From: Oopsacas minuta | Taxonomy: Eukaryota > Porifera > Hexactinellida > Lyssacinosida > Leucopsacidae | Assembly: GCA_024704765.1 (NCBI GenBank) | Contig: JAKMXF010000342.1 | Location: forward strand, 62,001 to 126,000 | Direction of reading: 5' to 3' | DNA length: 64,000 nucleotides | Part shown: positions 24,022 through 35,939 of the stretch, piece by piece | How positions within the stretch are numbered: the first letter of the stretch is position 1 | Layout: every line of letters begins with the position of its first letter | Position numbers and translations under genes: made by a program | Notes under the pieces: generated by a model | Told to the model about the DNA's origin: nothing | The model's database searches: none | The model's input: the letters and a program-made list of their open reading frames with translations, nothing else

Positions 24022-24320
24022 CAGAATTGTTTAGAGCAAATCTTGTTGACTTATGAGTATTTTCAGATTTGTGGTACATGTGGCACAAGTGGCATAAATC
24101 AGCTATATTTACGGCACCTCGTAGGTGAATAAAAATGTGTAAATATCGACTGTATCTCCGACAATACAAATATTTGGAAATAGTTTTGAGAATTTCAAAT
24201 GTTTTTTATACTGTATTTCATTCTGGTGCCTATATTATAGTGATATGCCACTTCTGCCACTTGGGCAGGAAAATGAAAATGCAAATATGTTGACGAGGTT
24301 TGCTCTAAACAATTCGAAAT
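24022..24320. repeat. MITE with long (~75 bp) terminal inverted repeats
   Basis: The left part GAATTGTTTAGAGCAAATC (24025) is mirrored by GGTTTGCTCTAAACAATTC near 24298-24316. Complementarity continues inward to GTGGCACAAGTGGCAT (24077-24092), mirrored by ATGCCACTTCTGCCACTTGG (24245-24264). Arms are about 75 bp with a roughly 150-bp centre. It is non-coding. The target duplication is not clear. Confidence 0.6.
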
Positions 24321-24974
24321 TGACATTCTGGGTAAATACAGGCCCGTAAAATTAAAATGTGATATCAGAATTGTTGCATCTGTTTATAATTTTGTATAAT
24401 TAAGAATTGAATGATAAATTAGCTTATTATATCTTTACTGAACAAAGTGTGGCTAGAAAATATCTAATTAGAAAAGTATTCATCTTTTTTGCCAGGACAT
24501 TGTCAACAAACTTAGTCAAATAGTTGGTTAGGTATGTTTTTGTATGCATATTGTAATATTCTCGTTATTTCCAGGATGTACAATTGTATATGCATTTAGT
24601 TGTGTGGAAATAGTTTTGTTCGGTTAGTGTAGTAGGCCATGGCTATACTGAGAAATAAGCTGCCCCGCAGCGACGTAGCAACGAAGCACCCTAGTATTGA
24701 ATTAACATTTTAGTTCGGTCGACACGAACATCTTGGTCCAATATCCATAATCATTTCTGAGGACTTAGGTATAGTAGACTATTTAAATACGTATTCACAT
24801 ACAGATTATTTGAGTTTAATAGTATAGTCTATCAATGAATCGTTAATGATACATTCAATAAAAATCATTCATTATAATTATTCGTTAGTTCTAACAATTT
24901 TTCAAAGAATTAGTCAACTTAGGTCAGATTGTAGTCGTAACAAGAATACCCTATTGAGCTATAGTTCATACGGG
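24321..24974. other. No gene recognised
   Basis: AT-rich DNA with no recognisable gene or repeat structure. Confidence 0.45.
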
Positions 24975-25070
24975 GGGTGCATGCATTAGCTCGAATTCTT
25001 GTGCAGTTGATAGCTCGACTCAAGTTTTGAATACAAGGCCAATAGTTCGACTCACCTATAATTTAACAAC
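24975..25070 (+). repeat. Single end of the GTGCATGCATT foldback family
   Basis: GTGCATGCATTAGCTCGAAT at 24978 aligns with the left end of the element at 22750. A variant of the short array follows (GCTCGACTCAAG, then GTTCGACTCACC). I did not find an opposite end, so this may be a solo or truncated copy. Confidence 0.45.
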
Positions 25071-25688
25071 TTTACTTGCATTGCCAGATCATTATATAAT
25101 GTTACAAACATAAGATATATACCTTCGCCGTATTTACTTAAAACCTCGAAGTTATGTTCTATAGAATAGGCTGTTACTCACTAAAATTAAAGTTCTAACT
25201 AAACATCTAACTAAAGTACAAACTTTAGAGGAACCCAATTAGGTTGCTAAACTCTTTACATATTGCTATCTTAAGATATTTCTTAATAAATAGCTAAGGA
25301 AATGGACTGTAATAATATGCACTACTTGTACGATGCTAATATGATGTTTTAGTTTACATTTTAGACGTATATTTTCTATACTCTCCATTATTGTCCGGTC
25401 ACCAAATGGGGATTTTTAGTGAAGTAGAAAAGGGCGTAAATAGAATGATTTTGGCTGATTTATCATCTCTGATTATGAATAAGTCAGAATCAGCGGAAGA
25501 CATTTCGTCATCCTTGAGTTTTAGCTAATTAAAACTTAAAACGATATTTGTAAAACTTGATGATAAATACAATATATTTCCTAATATCACGAGTTATTTG
25601 TACTTCAAATCAACTAAAAGCACTTCTATCCACCCCAGGTCAAGAAAATAATTGTAGTTTCAAGTCCATATATTACGTGGAAAACGCC
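25071..25688. other. No gene recognised; probably intronic
   Basis: Lies downstream, on the minus strand, of the ESRP-like exon, so it is probably intron. I found no RRM-type exon in it. Confidence 0.4.
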
Positions 25689-25817
25689 TTATGAAAAATC
25701 CTTGGTCACAATTTTGAATATAGTACCCTGCCCATATTGTACCTGACACAATGGATAAATTAGTAAATGCAAATATTGTATGAATTTAGATGCAGTAACA
25801 CTCGCGGAAATAATTAC

Positions 25818-26405
25818 CTGAGGAAATGGGAATTCTTTGTAAAAGCAATGAATAATATTCGGGTCTCTAAATACGTGACCATTCTCCAATAAATTAAGTA
25901 TAATTCTAGATAACATTTTAGCATCGTCAATATCAAATCGTGATACGTATTCAGTGCTACTTAAGGCCAAATTTCGCACAATTCGGCTAAGTGAATTTAT
26001 CTCCGGTTTACTAGATTTGCTAAAGCATTTCATATTTTCTTGATACAAATCAAAGAAAGAGAAGAATAACTTGTGTAAAGGGATGTTCTTCTTCAATGCT
26101 TCAAGGTGTAATGTTTGACGTAAAGGAATATGACCTAGCGTAATAATGCATGCTTGGTCAAGAGATCCTATCAAACTAGCGAATTTAGACTCAAGTTCCA
26201 CCAAAATATCCTCCAAAGGGGGAGCAGACCTGATGACATCTAATTGATGGTCCGTTAAATCATCCACATTTAATGGACAAACAGGACATTGATCCAAACA
26301 TAGAGTTTTGCGATTATCAATATCAAAAAGGCACCAAGCAACCGAAACAATTTCAGACAAATCAATAGAGATTATATCAAATTCATCCACAAAGGTTCTT
26401 GTATC
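25818..26405 (-). CDS. Exon of an ESRP/Fusilli-like splicing regulator (N-terminal domain)
   Basis: The open stretch encodes the DnaQ-like exonuclease-fold domain that precedes the RRMs of epithelial splicing regulatory proteins (ESRP1/2; Drosophila Fusilli). Matching blocks include SVAWCLFDIDNRKTL, LTDHQLDVIRSAPPLED, LHLEALKKNIPLHKLFFSFF (ESRP pattern [20 protein letters not shown]), and MLSRIILNLLENGHVFRDP. The open frame runs from 26441 to 25689. However, CAG|GTAATT at 25818/25817 is a good 5' splice site directly after FPFPQ, and a TTTAAG acceptor lies at about 26406. I therefore call one exon of about 588 bp with an uncertain 5' edge. It is intact, unlike the transposon genes nearby. The RRM exons are not seen in the window. 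Confidence 0.75.
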
Positions 26406-26495
26406 CTTAAAGATAAGGCCAATCAAATAATTGATAGGCATCCAGAAAATGCAATCAAGAAGAATATAGGATGTAAATTGCTAATATTATCAATA

Positions 26496-27242
26496 CAGGA
26501 AACTCTCGTGATAACCAATTAGGAAATAAGAAACTCCCGGTATAGCGAATTGATACTTCTAATGGTACGTAACGCAAAATTCCCCACATTTCGCCCCCTC
26601 CCCTTGTAGCATTAAGTAACGTTTGAAGGCACCTTGACTTGAAAATAATGTGTTTAACGTCGCATGAACGAAATATCTAGTACACCCAGCCCCCCGTTCG
26701 CGGGGGTTATGTCCCTGAGAATTGTAGCGAATAGCAAAATCGCAAACGGCAAGAAGTTGGTTCAATGAGAATAGTGGGGTTACATTCCTAGATTACAAAT
26801 GACAAACAATAAATGATACTAAATATGATCGGAATGCACAATTAGCAATAATCATGAGTTTAAAAATGGTAATTACATTCACTGATGTAAAAATACTATG
26901 TGTGAGCATTAGAGGAAAAAGTTGCATATATATAATGAGAGAAGTTTCTGTTTTCAAGCGATTAAAATAGCACAAAACACTAGATATGTTTAATTAGATA
27001 TAAAGTTCAATGTAAGTGGGATGTTTATCAAGAAAAAATACAATTTCACTAATAATGCATACAAAATATAAAATTACTGACATAGCTCGTAACGAAAATC
27101 GCGAATATTAAGGCAATACATCGCGAAAGGTAAAACGAGACACAAATATTCTCGCGGATAATTGAAAAAGCGAACGGCGTGGGCTGCCAGTATAACGAAA
27201 TGGGAGCGTTACCGACCTCTTCGTTATAAAGAGAGTCTACTG
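26496..27242. mobile_element. Non-autonomous TA-flanked element (MITE)
   Basis: The left end CAGGAAACTCTCGTGATAAC (26496) and the reverse complement of the right end, CAGTAGACTCTCTTTATAAC (27242 inward), match at 15 of 20 bases. TA lies outside both ends (26494-26495 and 27243-27244). It contains TATAACGAA/TAGCGAAT motifs typical of pogo-like MITEs. There is no transposase. It sits upstream of the ESRP-like exon, probably in its intron. Confidence 0.55.
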
Positions 27243-28439
27243 TAAAATGAAATATAAAATGTTTAGTTTAGAGTCCTTGTCCAAATACATATTAAATAGT
27301 CAATAACAATAAGGTTATTGCACGAAATGAAAAAGCCCCTGAAAATAGATCGCGCCCCATCCCTTTTTGACAAAAACACCACTGCCGACAATATTAACCA
27401 TATTTACTGAAAGATCCTAAGAAATGCTTTATTATATTACAAATTCCTATGATGATTACACCACTGAACGAGCGAGCGTAGTGAGCAAGACAAAATTTGA
27501 TAGTCTTTAGGTGTAATTTGCCCTCCGTCCAGGGATGTATGTAACAAAAGCTAGCATATGTACTTCACAACAATTAAAATCCATCTACCCGGACAAATTC
27601 CTCCCAAACAGACTCCAAACAAATGGCTCCACCTCCGCACGGCTGACAACCCAATTTATGACTACAGTCTGATCAGAATTATTGTTACAGGTACATATTA
27701 AAGACTTGAGGATTTATTATGGCATATTATATATTTTCAAGCTTCCAGATCTATATCTCACAAGAGGGCATTGCTCGATTGCTCCACCGCTACTCTTCGA
27801 TTTAATGGATAGTTGTATACAGATAGAATTTGATCGTTACTATTTGGATATTTACAATCCTCAGTACAAAATTCAAAAAGATCGATAATATCCATTGTAT
27901 ATAGCTTCACGTCAATTTATTAATTTCCCAGGTGTATAAGAATATTATTTCAAAGTTTCTAGTCTTACAAAATTCGTATTAAATAATTATGGTTGTATTT
28001 TAATATGAAAGTGGCTATTGCCACCACATGTAACGTGGCAATAGCCAATCTGTGACTCAATACTGGACAGAGCTAGTTTTCTCGCATTTGCCCAGGGAGG
28101 TGTTGTCCGGGTTTTGTATGACCCCAAAGAGTTGATTTAGGTATTGGAATCGAGCTGCTCTTGGATTTCTTTAGATGATTTCCGAGCTAGTGAATAACGT
28201 ACATACCTGTGTCATAGTGCAATGTGTCCCTCCTAAGTTGTGCCCAGGGGGTAATACAGAGTTTTCTGAGCACGCTACTTGCGCTTCTCCTGAATTTTCA
28301 TATGACAAATTCAATAAATCAGTGTTATAGATAGGCAAATATCTCCATTATTCGCACTCCTAAATATACATTGATCAAAGATCATGCGACTAAAGGAGCC
28401 TACTAAAATTCACAGTTTCACTATATGATTAATTATATT
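27243..28439. other. No gene recognised; perfect 13-bp hairpin
   Basis: TGGCTATTGCCAC (28012-28024) and GTGGCAATAGCCA (28035-28047) form a perfect 13-bp stem with a 10-base loop. Nothing else is recognisable in the stretch. Confidence 0.5.
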
Positions 28440-28767
28440 TTCACACTTTTTTGAATAATATTCAAATCATGCTAGAGATTTCATTTCAACTGTTACTCAA
28501 AGGTAATCGAATGTGTTGATTCAAATTTTACATTTTCAATTGTATATTTACATGATTTATATTATGATTAATAATATTTCACACCCTTTTGCATAGTATT
28601 TAAATTATCTAAATTTTCGTTTCAACTGCTAGTCAATGGTAATCGAAGGTGTAGATTTCAAATTTCACATTTTCAAACTATATCCACATGATTTCCACAT
28701 GATAATTGTTTTACACATTTTTAATATTTTGCGATGATAACTAGAGATTTCGTTTCAAAAGTTAGAC
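28440..28767 (+). repeat. Tandem repeat, about 2.5 diverged units of 132-138 bp
   Basis: Units begin at about 28440, 28578 and 28710. Each carries TTCACAC/TTTACAC plus T-run, then an AGAGATTTCRTTTCAA-type block. The first two also carry GGTAATCGAA and a CACATTTTCAA-type block. The third unit is partial. Confidence 0.65.
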
Positions 28768-29321
28768 AGGGCCTAATGCATGATAATTTGCAATTAACCC
28801 TGTCTAACCTGTAATTGTAGGATAACTATTCGGAATTTATCGATAGGGTTTGAGGATAGAACATAAAATCATCGGGGGACGAATAAAATTGAATAGCATG
28901 AGATGTTTTCAGATGCAGGTACCAAAATCAGTCGGATCCGGCGCATTGTAGCATTTACACGGAGTGAGGATACCTCCTGAAAAGGACAAAATACTTTTAC
29001 CTGAGCTACATTACCAGTCTGTCGGCTGGACAATTGTATTTTTAGGAACAACAAATGACTTCTATCACTAATGTATATCCAAATCAGGGGAACTCTTCTG
29101 CAAATCCATTATCCCAAGTCACAAGGTGTGATGCACAAATAACACTTTCTGTTGCAAACTGCAAAATATACAACACATTTTCAAGTCAAATTGTAAGGGT
29201 TCAAGTACTTAGCATACTTTAGGCAATCTATGAAGAGTAATTAGTATTTACAGTCAAACTTTTCCATAACGGCTACTAAAGGACTGTCCAAAAGTAGCCA
29301 TTATGTACAGGTGATCCTATA
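28768..29321. other. No gene recognised; target region of Transib A
   Basis: No coding signal seen. The last 70 bp (ATAACGGCTACT...AGTAGCCATTATG) contain a small inverted motif, AGTAGCCATTAT/ATAACGGCTACT. This suggests that element A landed in an older MITE-like repeat. Confidence 0.4.
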
Positions 29322-29348
29322 CACAATGGCACGACAGGTGGAAATTGC
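29322..29348 (+). repeat. Transib A upstream end (short-spacer end)
   Basis: Heptamer CACAATG (29322-29328), then 10 bp, then the second block TGGAAATTGC (29339-29348). This is the end upstream of the transposase start. Confidence 0.85.
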
Positions 29349-29941
29349 GAAATATTTGACAGTGATATTTTGATATCTAATTAATCCTATCTTATTCAGC
29401 ATACTCGGAAACCCAGAAATACAGCATATAATGATATTTGATAGTTTTACTTTTGAACAATAGTTATTTCTAGATGAGTAACTTCAACATGATGAAACAC
29501 AAAAATCAAGGTTTCTCAAAGTAGCCAAAGGAATTTGACACATATTCTTGTTTTAGTTATGTATATGAAAATTGTAGCCTGTCATATTGAAGTACTTTAA
29601 GTGGCCATTATAATGAAATACATGACTACTAAATTATAATATTAGCTTTTAGAATATACTAGGTAGAAATTCCAAATAATTTTGGTGAATTTATGTTTGG
29701 TCAATTGAGTTTTAAATGCCACAACTATCTTTGCCTGTTGTTGCCCGTTGTAAATTGGATTTTATTTTGAAGAAAGTTATATTTAAAATAAAATAAACTT
29801 AGTTCTAGCCTGGCGCAACTTGGCGCTAATTGAGTTTTGCAACTATTTCTACTGGTCGTCCCGTAATTTACAGCCCTTTTGTTTGCAACAAATTTTATCT
29901 TATGGTTGATTATTAATTAGTTTCAATTTTACTCCGTCCTA

Positions 29942-32068
29942 ATGAACAACAAAGAAGCCTTCAATTTCTATATGTCCAACTCGGAGAAAGCGTTTAGTAC
30001 GATTGCTCGTGAGTTTATTGCTAAATATAATCTTGGAGAGTCCAATTGTGACTTTTTCCGCCGAAAATTTTCAAATATTAAGTCTGAAAGAAAAATATAT
30101 TTGAAAGAGAAGGACTTAGCAACTTGGGAGGAATTGCCCTTTTGTAGGGATCCTCAAATGGATGACATTCCACAGTCTTCAAATGAAGCTAGACCCTCAA
30201 GGAATCTACAATTGTATTCGAGGAAGATTTTAGTCGAGTATCTCGGAAGCACATCAGCGAATTAAGTAATAAAGGTATGCGATATCGATTAGCCAACCTG
30301 AGATTACATCTGGAAGCTGTCGCACAGCGGGAAGAAGTTTCACCTAAGATGATTTCTAGCTACTTACTGTTGTTGTATTCACAGGAAGAGCATGATGTTA
30401 GCACCGCTAATATCAGCAAAAATGTAATTGCCGGGAGTCATGGATTAGGAAATTTCAACAGGAAACTCTCTTTAGATTCGTCTTGCTTCTTACTAGACTC
30501 ATTAGAAATTGGGAAGTCAAAATACATCGACCTAAGACGTATATTAATTAATGAGGATATCACTCTTCCTGGTTACAATAGAGTCGCAATCCATCGTAGT
30601 CAAATTTGCCTAATTGATGAGATGGAAATAGTGGAAAGAGAATATCCGGTTGGCATTGGCATTTCCTATTACACATTACTCACTCACACAGTGAATAGGA
30701 TAATATCCACAAATACTCCCATTGACAGTGATGACCAACCACTTAAGATTCGGATATCTGATGGGTTAGATGGGTCAGGTTCCCACCGCGTTTATCAACA
30801 AGCAACTTCCCATCCCGATTTAACAACCAAGGACTTTCTATTATTTGGATTTAAGGTGCTTTCTATCACCAATCACCAAGGAAAACTCCTCTGGAAGAAC
30901 TCTGTTCCGAATTCCCCATTCTCGATAAGGCCAATAACCATACTTGCTCTTCAAGAGAATCTAGAAAATGTAGGCTTTCTTATGTCGACAATGGTCAACA
31001 AGGAGACTGAGTACATCGAAAATAATGGTCTAAATTTGATTAATGGTATCACTGCTAGTGTGCAAATTTTGCGTTCGCAAATTGATGGAAAAATGGCTCA
31101 AATTTTGAGTGGTGCAGGAGGAGCTTGTTGTCAGTTTTGCACAACTACATTCGAGCAGATGCACGATTTAACTTTTGTCCAGGATGGCTTTCCCATCAAC
31201 AGGTTTATCAGTGATGCAAAGATCATATTTGAAGAAGTTGATGAAGAGCGATTTCTCTCACTAAGTTCTAACGAAAGATTTAATCTTACCCATGCACCTT
31301 TATCTGATATAGACATAATCCCGGGTTCACCTTTACATGCATACCTTAGGTGTTTCAGTTGGTTTATGTCTCTGGTAAGCCATCTGACTGCTGGAGTAAC
31401 TAAATGGTCACCAACTTCTACTAAAGTCCAATACACCAAGAGTTTTATTTGCGGTTTGTTAAAAGAAAAGTTGAATTTGATGATTGATTGTGCTTCTTCA
31501 CAAGGTGGAACTTCTACAACAGGAAATGTTGTGAGACGATGCTTAGTGAGGAAAGATGATAGTGAGAGACTTCCTATACTGGATTTTGACAGTATTACCA
31601 TCAAATTGCAAACAAGTGATCACTGATATCCACACCTACCTTGGAGCCATCCTACGGGTATATAATTCCAATAGAAGAATACACACAGACGAACTCTCAT
31701 TAGTATGTCGCGAACTTTATCAGCTGATTTTGACGCAATTTTCTTGGGCTAACATAACCCCTACAATGCACAAACTGTTAGCTCATGCAGCAAGCATTAT
31801 TTCTGATTATAATGATGGTTATGGACTGGAACAATTATCAGAGGAAGGTCTGGAGTCAAGCAATAAGTTACTCAGAAGATTTAGAGAACGTTTGTCGAGG
31901 AAGTTTTCCTTTGAAGAAAACTTAAAAGATGTTTTCTCACGGATCATCTGCCAAAGTGATCCGATTCTTCTACTAAACAGAAAGATGCGGAAAAATACCT
32001 CAAGTAACAGCAATACTCTTAGTAAACAAGATCTTATTGTTAATTCCCTCATAATAGAGGATGATTAA
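29942..32068 (+). pseudogene. Transib/RAG1-like transposase, two frameshifts
   Basis: Homologous from start to end with the 702-residue protein of element B. It starts MNNKEAFNFYMSN, where B has MNNLQAFQFYCEH, which supports the start at 29942. Catalytic landmarks survive: ISDGLDGSGSHRVYQQ (first Asp), RSQIDGKMAQIL (second Asp), C-x2-C in ACCQFC, H-x4-H in MHKLLAH, and the Glu in LSEEGLESSNKLLRRF. One-base-type frameshifts occur near 30205 and near 31560. The three open segments are 29942-30265, 30277-31626 and 31556-32068. It is inactive as it stands but only lightly decayed. Confidence 0.92.
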
Positions 32069-32220
32069 GTATATTTCTAAAAACTATATTGACATTCCAA
32101 TGACGTCATAACTCGTGATTCCGAAGCCGTATATAAATTCTGATAGTGTAAATCTGTTGTATATGGTAGATAACCTATACGTTAATAATACATCATAAAT
32201 GCATATCTGTTACATAAATT

Positions 32221-32256
32221 GCTATTTCCACCAAACTGTCATTTCGTGCCACTGTG
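32221..32256 (-). repeat. Transib A downstream end (long-spacer end)
   Basis: Read inward: heptamer CACAGTG (32256-32250), 19 bp, then TGGAAATAGC (32230-32221). The spacer is 9 bp longer than at the other end. Confidence 0.85.
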
Positions 32257-34409
32257 CTATATAGAGGTCGATTTCTATTGAAAATTGTTCTATGGGACAT
32301 TATTTAAGTGGAAGTTAATTATAGGTGACAGTTATACAAAGGTGGCCGTTGAGGGAATTAAAATGAATCTCTACGAACGATACAGAGACCATTATGGAAA
32401 GATTATATTGGAAAATGACTCATCGAATTGGAGCCATGGCCTGGTTCTTCAATCACAAAAGTATAATGAGTGTGAAGTTGGCAGTGAAACAAATCAAACA
32501 CACTTTAACAAGTCATATTTATGCAACCAATACACGCAGAGAGATTCCATTTGGAACATATCCATCTAGCCTAGGGTGGGTTCTATCGTTTTTATAGCAA
32601 ATCCTTCTGCACCTCAATGAGAACGATGACGTTGCAGAAATTTGGAATTTCTATAAATATTTTGTAATTTCGTATAATCGAGCACACGTTAACACATTAT
32701 AATCAGAGATGTCATTAGGAATACAACAATACTAGCTTAGAATCTTTGAATAAGGAACACTAATCTTTTGGTCCCATTTATTCTTAGCATGTATTTGAAC
32801 CTCGAGATAGTAAACACCTCAATATATTTGCAATAAGCATAAAGATGTCTCACTGATACATTTCACAAATTCACAATTTTCAGGCGGAGAACAACCGGTC
32901 CCAGGTAATATTAGAGGGTGCACACCGTAATGCTAACTGAGTTAAGAAACAAATAATTAAGTTGTAAAGATATTTAAAAGTGAATAAAAGCAACTTGTCA
33001 GGTGCTTTTGAGTCAACATGACGCAAAACCACCCAATATTTTACCATTACATGTTTCTTTGAATGTGTTAAAGTATACTCAATGATACCTACAAAATGGA
33101 GAATATTATTTGTAGCCCCCCTTGTAGCCGCCCTTGGGTAGGGGCAGGGAGGGCTGGAGCACCCCTCGTTTGTTTTCGAACCAATAGAGCTAATACAGAA
33201 ATATGGTGTAAAGTCCCACAATAGTATCCAATCCCCAAACTGAACCGCCACAACCCCCGCTCCTTGTGCCTCATAACTACATGCTTCTAAAGATCAGGAT
33301 GACGTAAGAGACAGCAAGACTAGACACTAAAAATGAAGTGAAGTTGGTACCGAAACAAATCTAGCAGATTATCCTGAAAGTATTATCCAAATAACGAATG
33401 AGCAGTCAACGACCTCCACCCATGTAAAGTACCTATTGGTAGTCCATACTTCGGTCTTGGTGTTTGGTAATTGGCAACCTGCAGAACGTTGGTCATGCAA
33501 TAACAGCTACACCGTACATACACTAATAACAATTAGCACTCACTATATACGTATATACTTTCGAAAACGCGGGAATAATACTAGTGGTTGGGTAAGAATG
33601 AGTAAATTTCGCAAATACGTGTACCTACTAGACTAGTAAATTGCAATAAAATAGTGAGTATATCCTTCTGTTGGCGAAATATGTAAAGGAAGTTATTACA
33701 TTGGTGCATTCGAGTATGCTGATTCCAATTCATACTTTGAAATTAAATCATGTGAATTTTACATGTTTCTATGAATATAAAGTAAACAAATAGTTGAAAT
33801 CTCGAAATAAACTTAGAGACTTGCTCTCAACAGAAGAAATGTAATTTTCAATAGCGTTTATATAATCAATACAACCTTAATGCGAATATTCAAAAATATT
33901 ACTCATTTTATACCTGCAAAGTGCAAGTATATTTGTGTCATATCTCCGTATGGAGCTCTCATTTTCTCCTTTGCATTCACCAGAACCGTATACACCCACC
34001 AAATCTTTCTCGCTCGCTACGCTTGCGAGTTCAGATACTCAATGTACACTTGAATAGTTTGGAAAGGAGAAAACATGTAATTTTATGGTACAGGAAATCC
34101 CTCTTCGCTTGAATAAGAACTGTTGATTTACAAAACATAATGTACATATTAGGAGTTTAGATTATTGGACTCATAATCTGTAAATTTATTTCAACTTCAA
34201 TTTTGTACAGGTCTACTAAATCCCTGTGAGTCTGTACAGAACAACAGAAATGGGAAAAATCATCGTACGGTTGGCCATTAGCAGTAAGTATATGCCATGC
34301 TTGCCAACTGTCTCGATTGTCCCAATTGTTTTGAATACCAAAGCGATTAATTTAGCGAAGGTAGCATGGTCTTCTTAAGCTTCAATTAGACACCAAAAAA
34401 GCATACATA
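32257..34409. other. No gene recognised
   Basis: No coding or repeat structure identified beyond the flank of Transib A. GC content rises locally at about 33110-33170 without a recognisable feature. Confidence 0.45.
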
Positions 34410-35695
34410 CAGGGTGGCTCCAAAGTTCTGATACAAAATCACAATTAATATACAACCTTTATCAGGAAGTATTTTCAATTGTTTGCTCTTCCAAGACATA
34501 CCTTATACGTTTCCTAACGAATCTTATTTCAATTTAGTGTATACTATTTCGAAAAAATTGTGATTGACCATGGAATCTGAGAGGTTAGCAATTATTAAGT
34601 TGCATGTGGCGGAGAGAAGTCCCTCAGAAATTTTGAAACTGCTGAATATTGCAAAAGGACGTAGGGCATTTATCTACAGGACGATAAATCGATAAAAGGA
34701 AACTGGGGACACTGTAGACCGGCAGAGATCTGGCCGTCCATGCTCTGTAACGAGCCAGCTTTCAAGAAAGTGGTGCGAGAACGGTTTCGGAGGAACCCAC
34801 ACTGTTCGATGAGAAAAATGGCCTGGGGGCTCATTATATCTCGCCGAACAATACAAAAGGTTGTCGAAAGAGACCTAGGAATGCGTACTTTAAATGCAAA
34901 AGGTACAATTCCTATCTGGCTCGGCGAAATAAAAGAGAGTGTCCCGGACCAAGAGCCTGCTTGCTATTTGGGTTCTCGAAATAGCCTATTCTCAGATGAG
35001 AAAGTTTTCACCATAGAAGAGGCTACAAATAGCCAAAACGACAGAGTCATCTCGACCTCAGTTTCAGCGATCCCTGATAAGTTCAGATATATCAGTGGGG
35101 ATGAAGAAACAGCTGTCGGTGATGGTTTGGGCGAGGGTGTCTGTTGTTGGCCGGAAACCACTGATTTCATCCCCCAGTAATGAAAATCAATGCCAAAACA
35201 TACCAAGAGCTTGTATTAGTGCCTGTGGTAAAAGGTCTGAGCCGGACCATGTTTCTGGACGGCCATTTATCCCCCAACAAGATGGTGCTCCGCTCATACG
35301 GCCAATACCCAAGATTGGCTGAAAATCAATACCCCCAATTATATACACAAGGATGAATGGCCACCATCAGTCCCGATTTAATTCCCATGGACTATTCTGT
35401 ATGGTTTATCTTGGAAAAACAAGGGTTGTTCTGTGTCAAACAACACAGTTAGCTCTTTAAAGATTTCCTTGTGTCGAGAATGGGAGAAGATACCCCAAGA
35501 AACTCTGCGTGTCGCAGTAGAAGGATTCACATAGACTCAGACCTGTCATTTCCAAAAATGGTGGCTATATTGAATAAATGACTCGGAAATATTTTCTTTA
35601 TTGTATGTATTAATTATACATAGAGAACCAATGATAGGTCATGCTGAAAAAACATTATCAACAAAATGGTTATATATCAGAACTTTGGAGCCCTT
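34410..35695 (+). mobile_element. DD37D Tc1/mariner-type element, copy 3
   Basis: The left end CAGGGTGGCTCCAAAGTTCT (34410) pairs with the right end CAGAACTTTGGAGCCCTT (35678-35695). The right end has lost part of the CACCCTG tip. TA lies at 34408-34409 and 35696-35697. Length is about 1286 bp. It is in plus orientation and belongs to the same group as the elements at 12608 and 13947. Confidence 0.82.
34570..35577 (+). pseudogene. DD37D transposase, degraded
   Basis: It starts MESERLAIIKLHVAERSPSE, closely resembling copy 1 (METERLTIIELYRKGKDQSE). TINR is followed by a stop. A second frame, 34740-35180, contains RRNPHCSMRKMAWGL and the first catalytic Asp in NSLFSDEKVFTIEEA. The second Asp is in PQQDGAPL in another frame. 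Remnants of the SPDLNPLDY motif are badly altered (about 35365-35400). The ending GGYIE stop is shared with the other copies. Confidence 0.8.
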
Positions 35696-35939
35696 TATGT
35701 GGTTAGTAATAGTCAATAGTTCTGTATTATTATACCTTTTTTAAACCTACTAATAGATTGTCATTACGTCACTTTTATTAGAATTCTTAAGGCTCCTGAA
35801 CAAAATTAGGTTGGGAACGCCTGCCTATGGTTACATTTCGATCGCAACCTTCATTCTAAAATAGAATCTGTCTGCTAACTCGTTATAAATACCCCAAGTC
35901 CTAACCTCTCATCGAATCAACTTTTAACCACCATTTTCG

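Larger units (their letters stand above)
29322..32256 (+). mobile_element. Transib/RAG1-like transposon A
   Basis: The left end reads CACAATGGCACGACAGG and the right end, read inward, CACAGTGGCACGAAATGA. Both are variants of the Transib/RAG heptamer CACWRTG. A perfect 5-bp target duplication CTATA lies at 29317-29321 and 32257-32261, the length typical of Transib and RAG transposition. The element is 2935 bp and contains a single transposase gene, now frameshifted. There is no second (RAG2-like) gene. Its end plan matches element B at 54792-58116. Confidence 0.93.

Noticed and set aside
25689-25817. Continuation of the ESRP-like exon to the stop codon at 25689
   Set aside because: A consensus donor (CAG|GTAATT) lies at 25818/25817, and homology ends there. 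The rest reads like intron.
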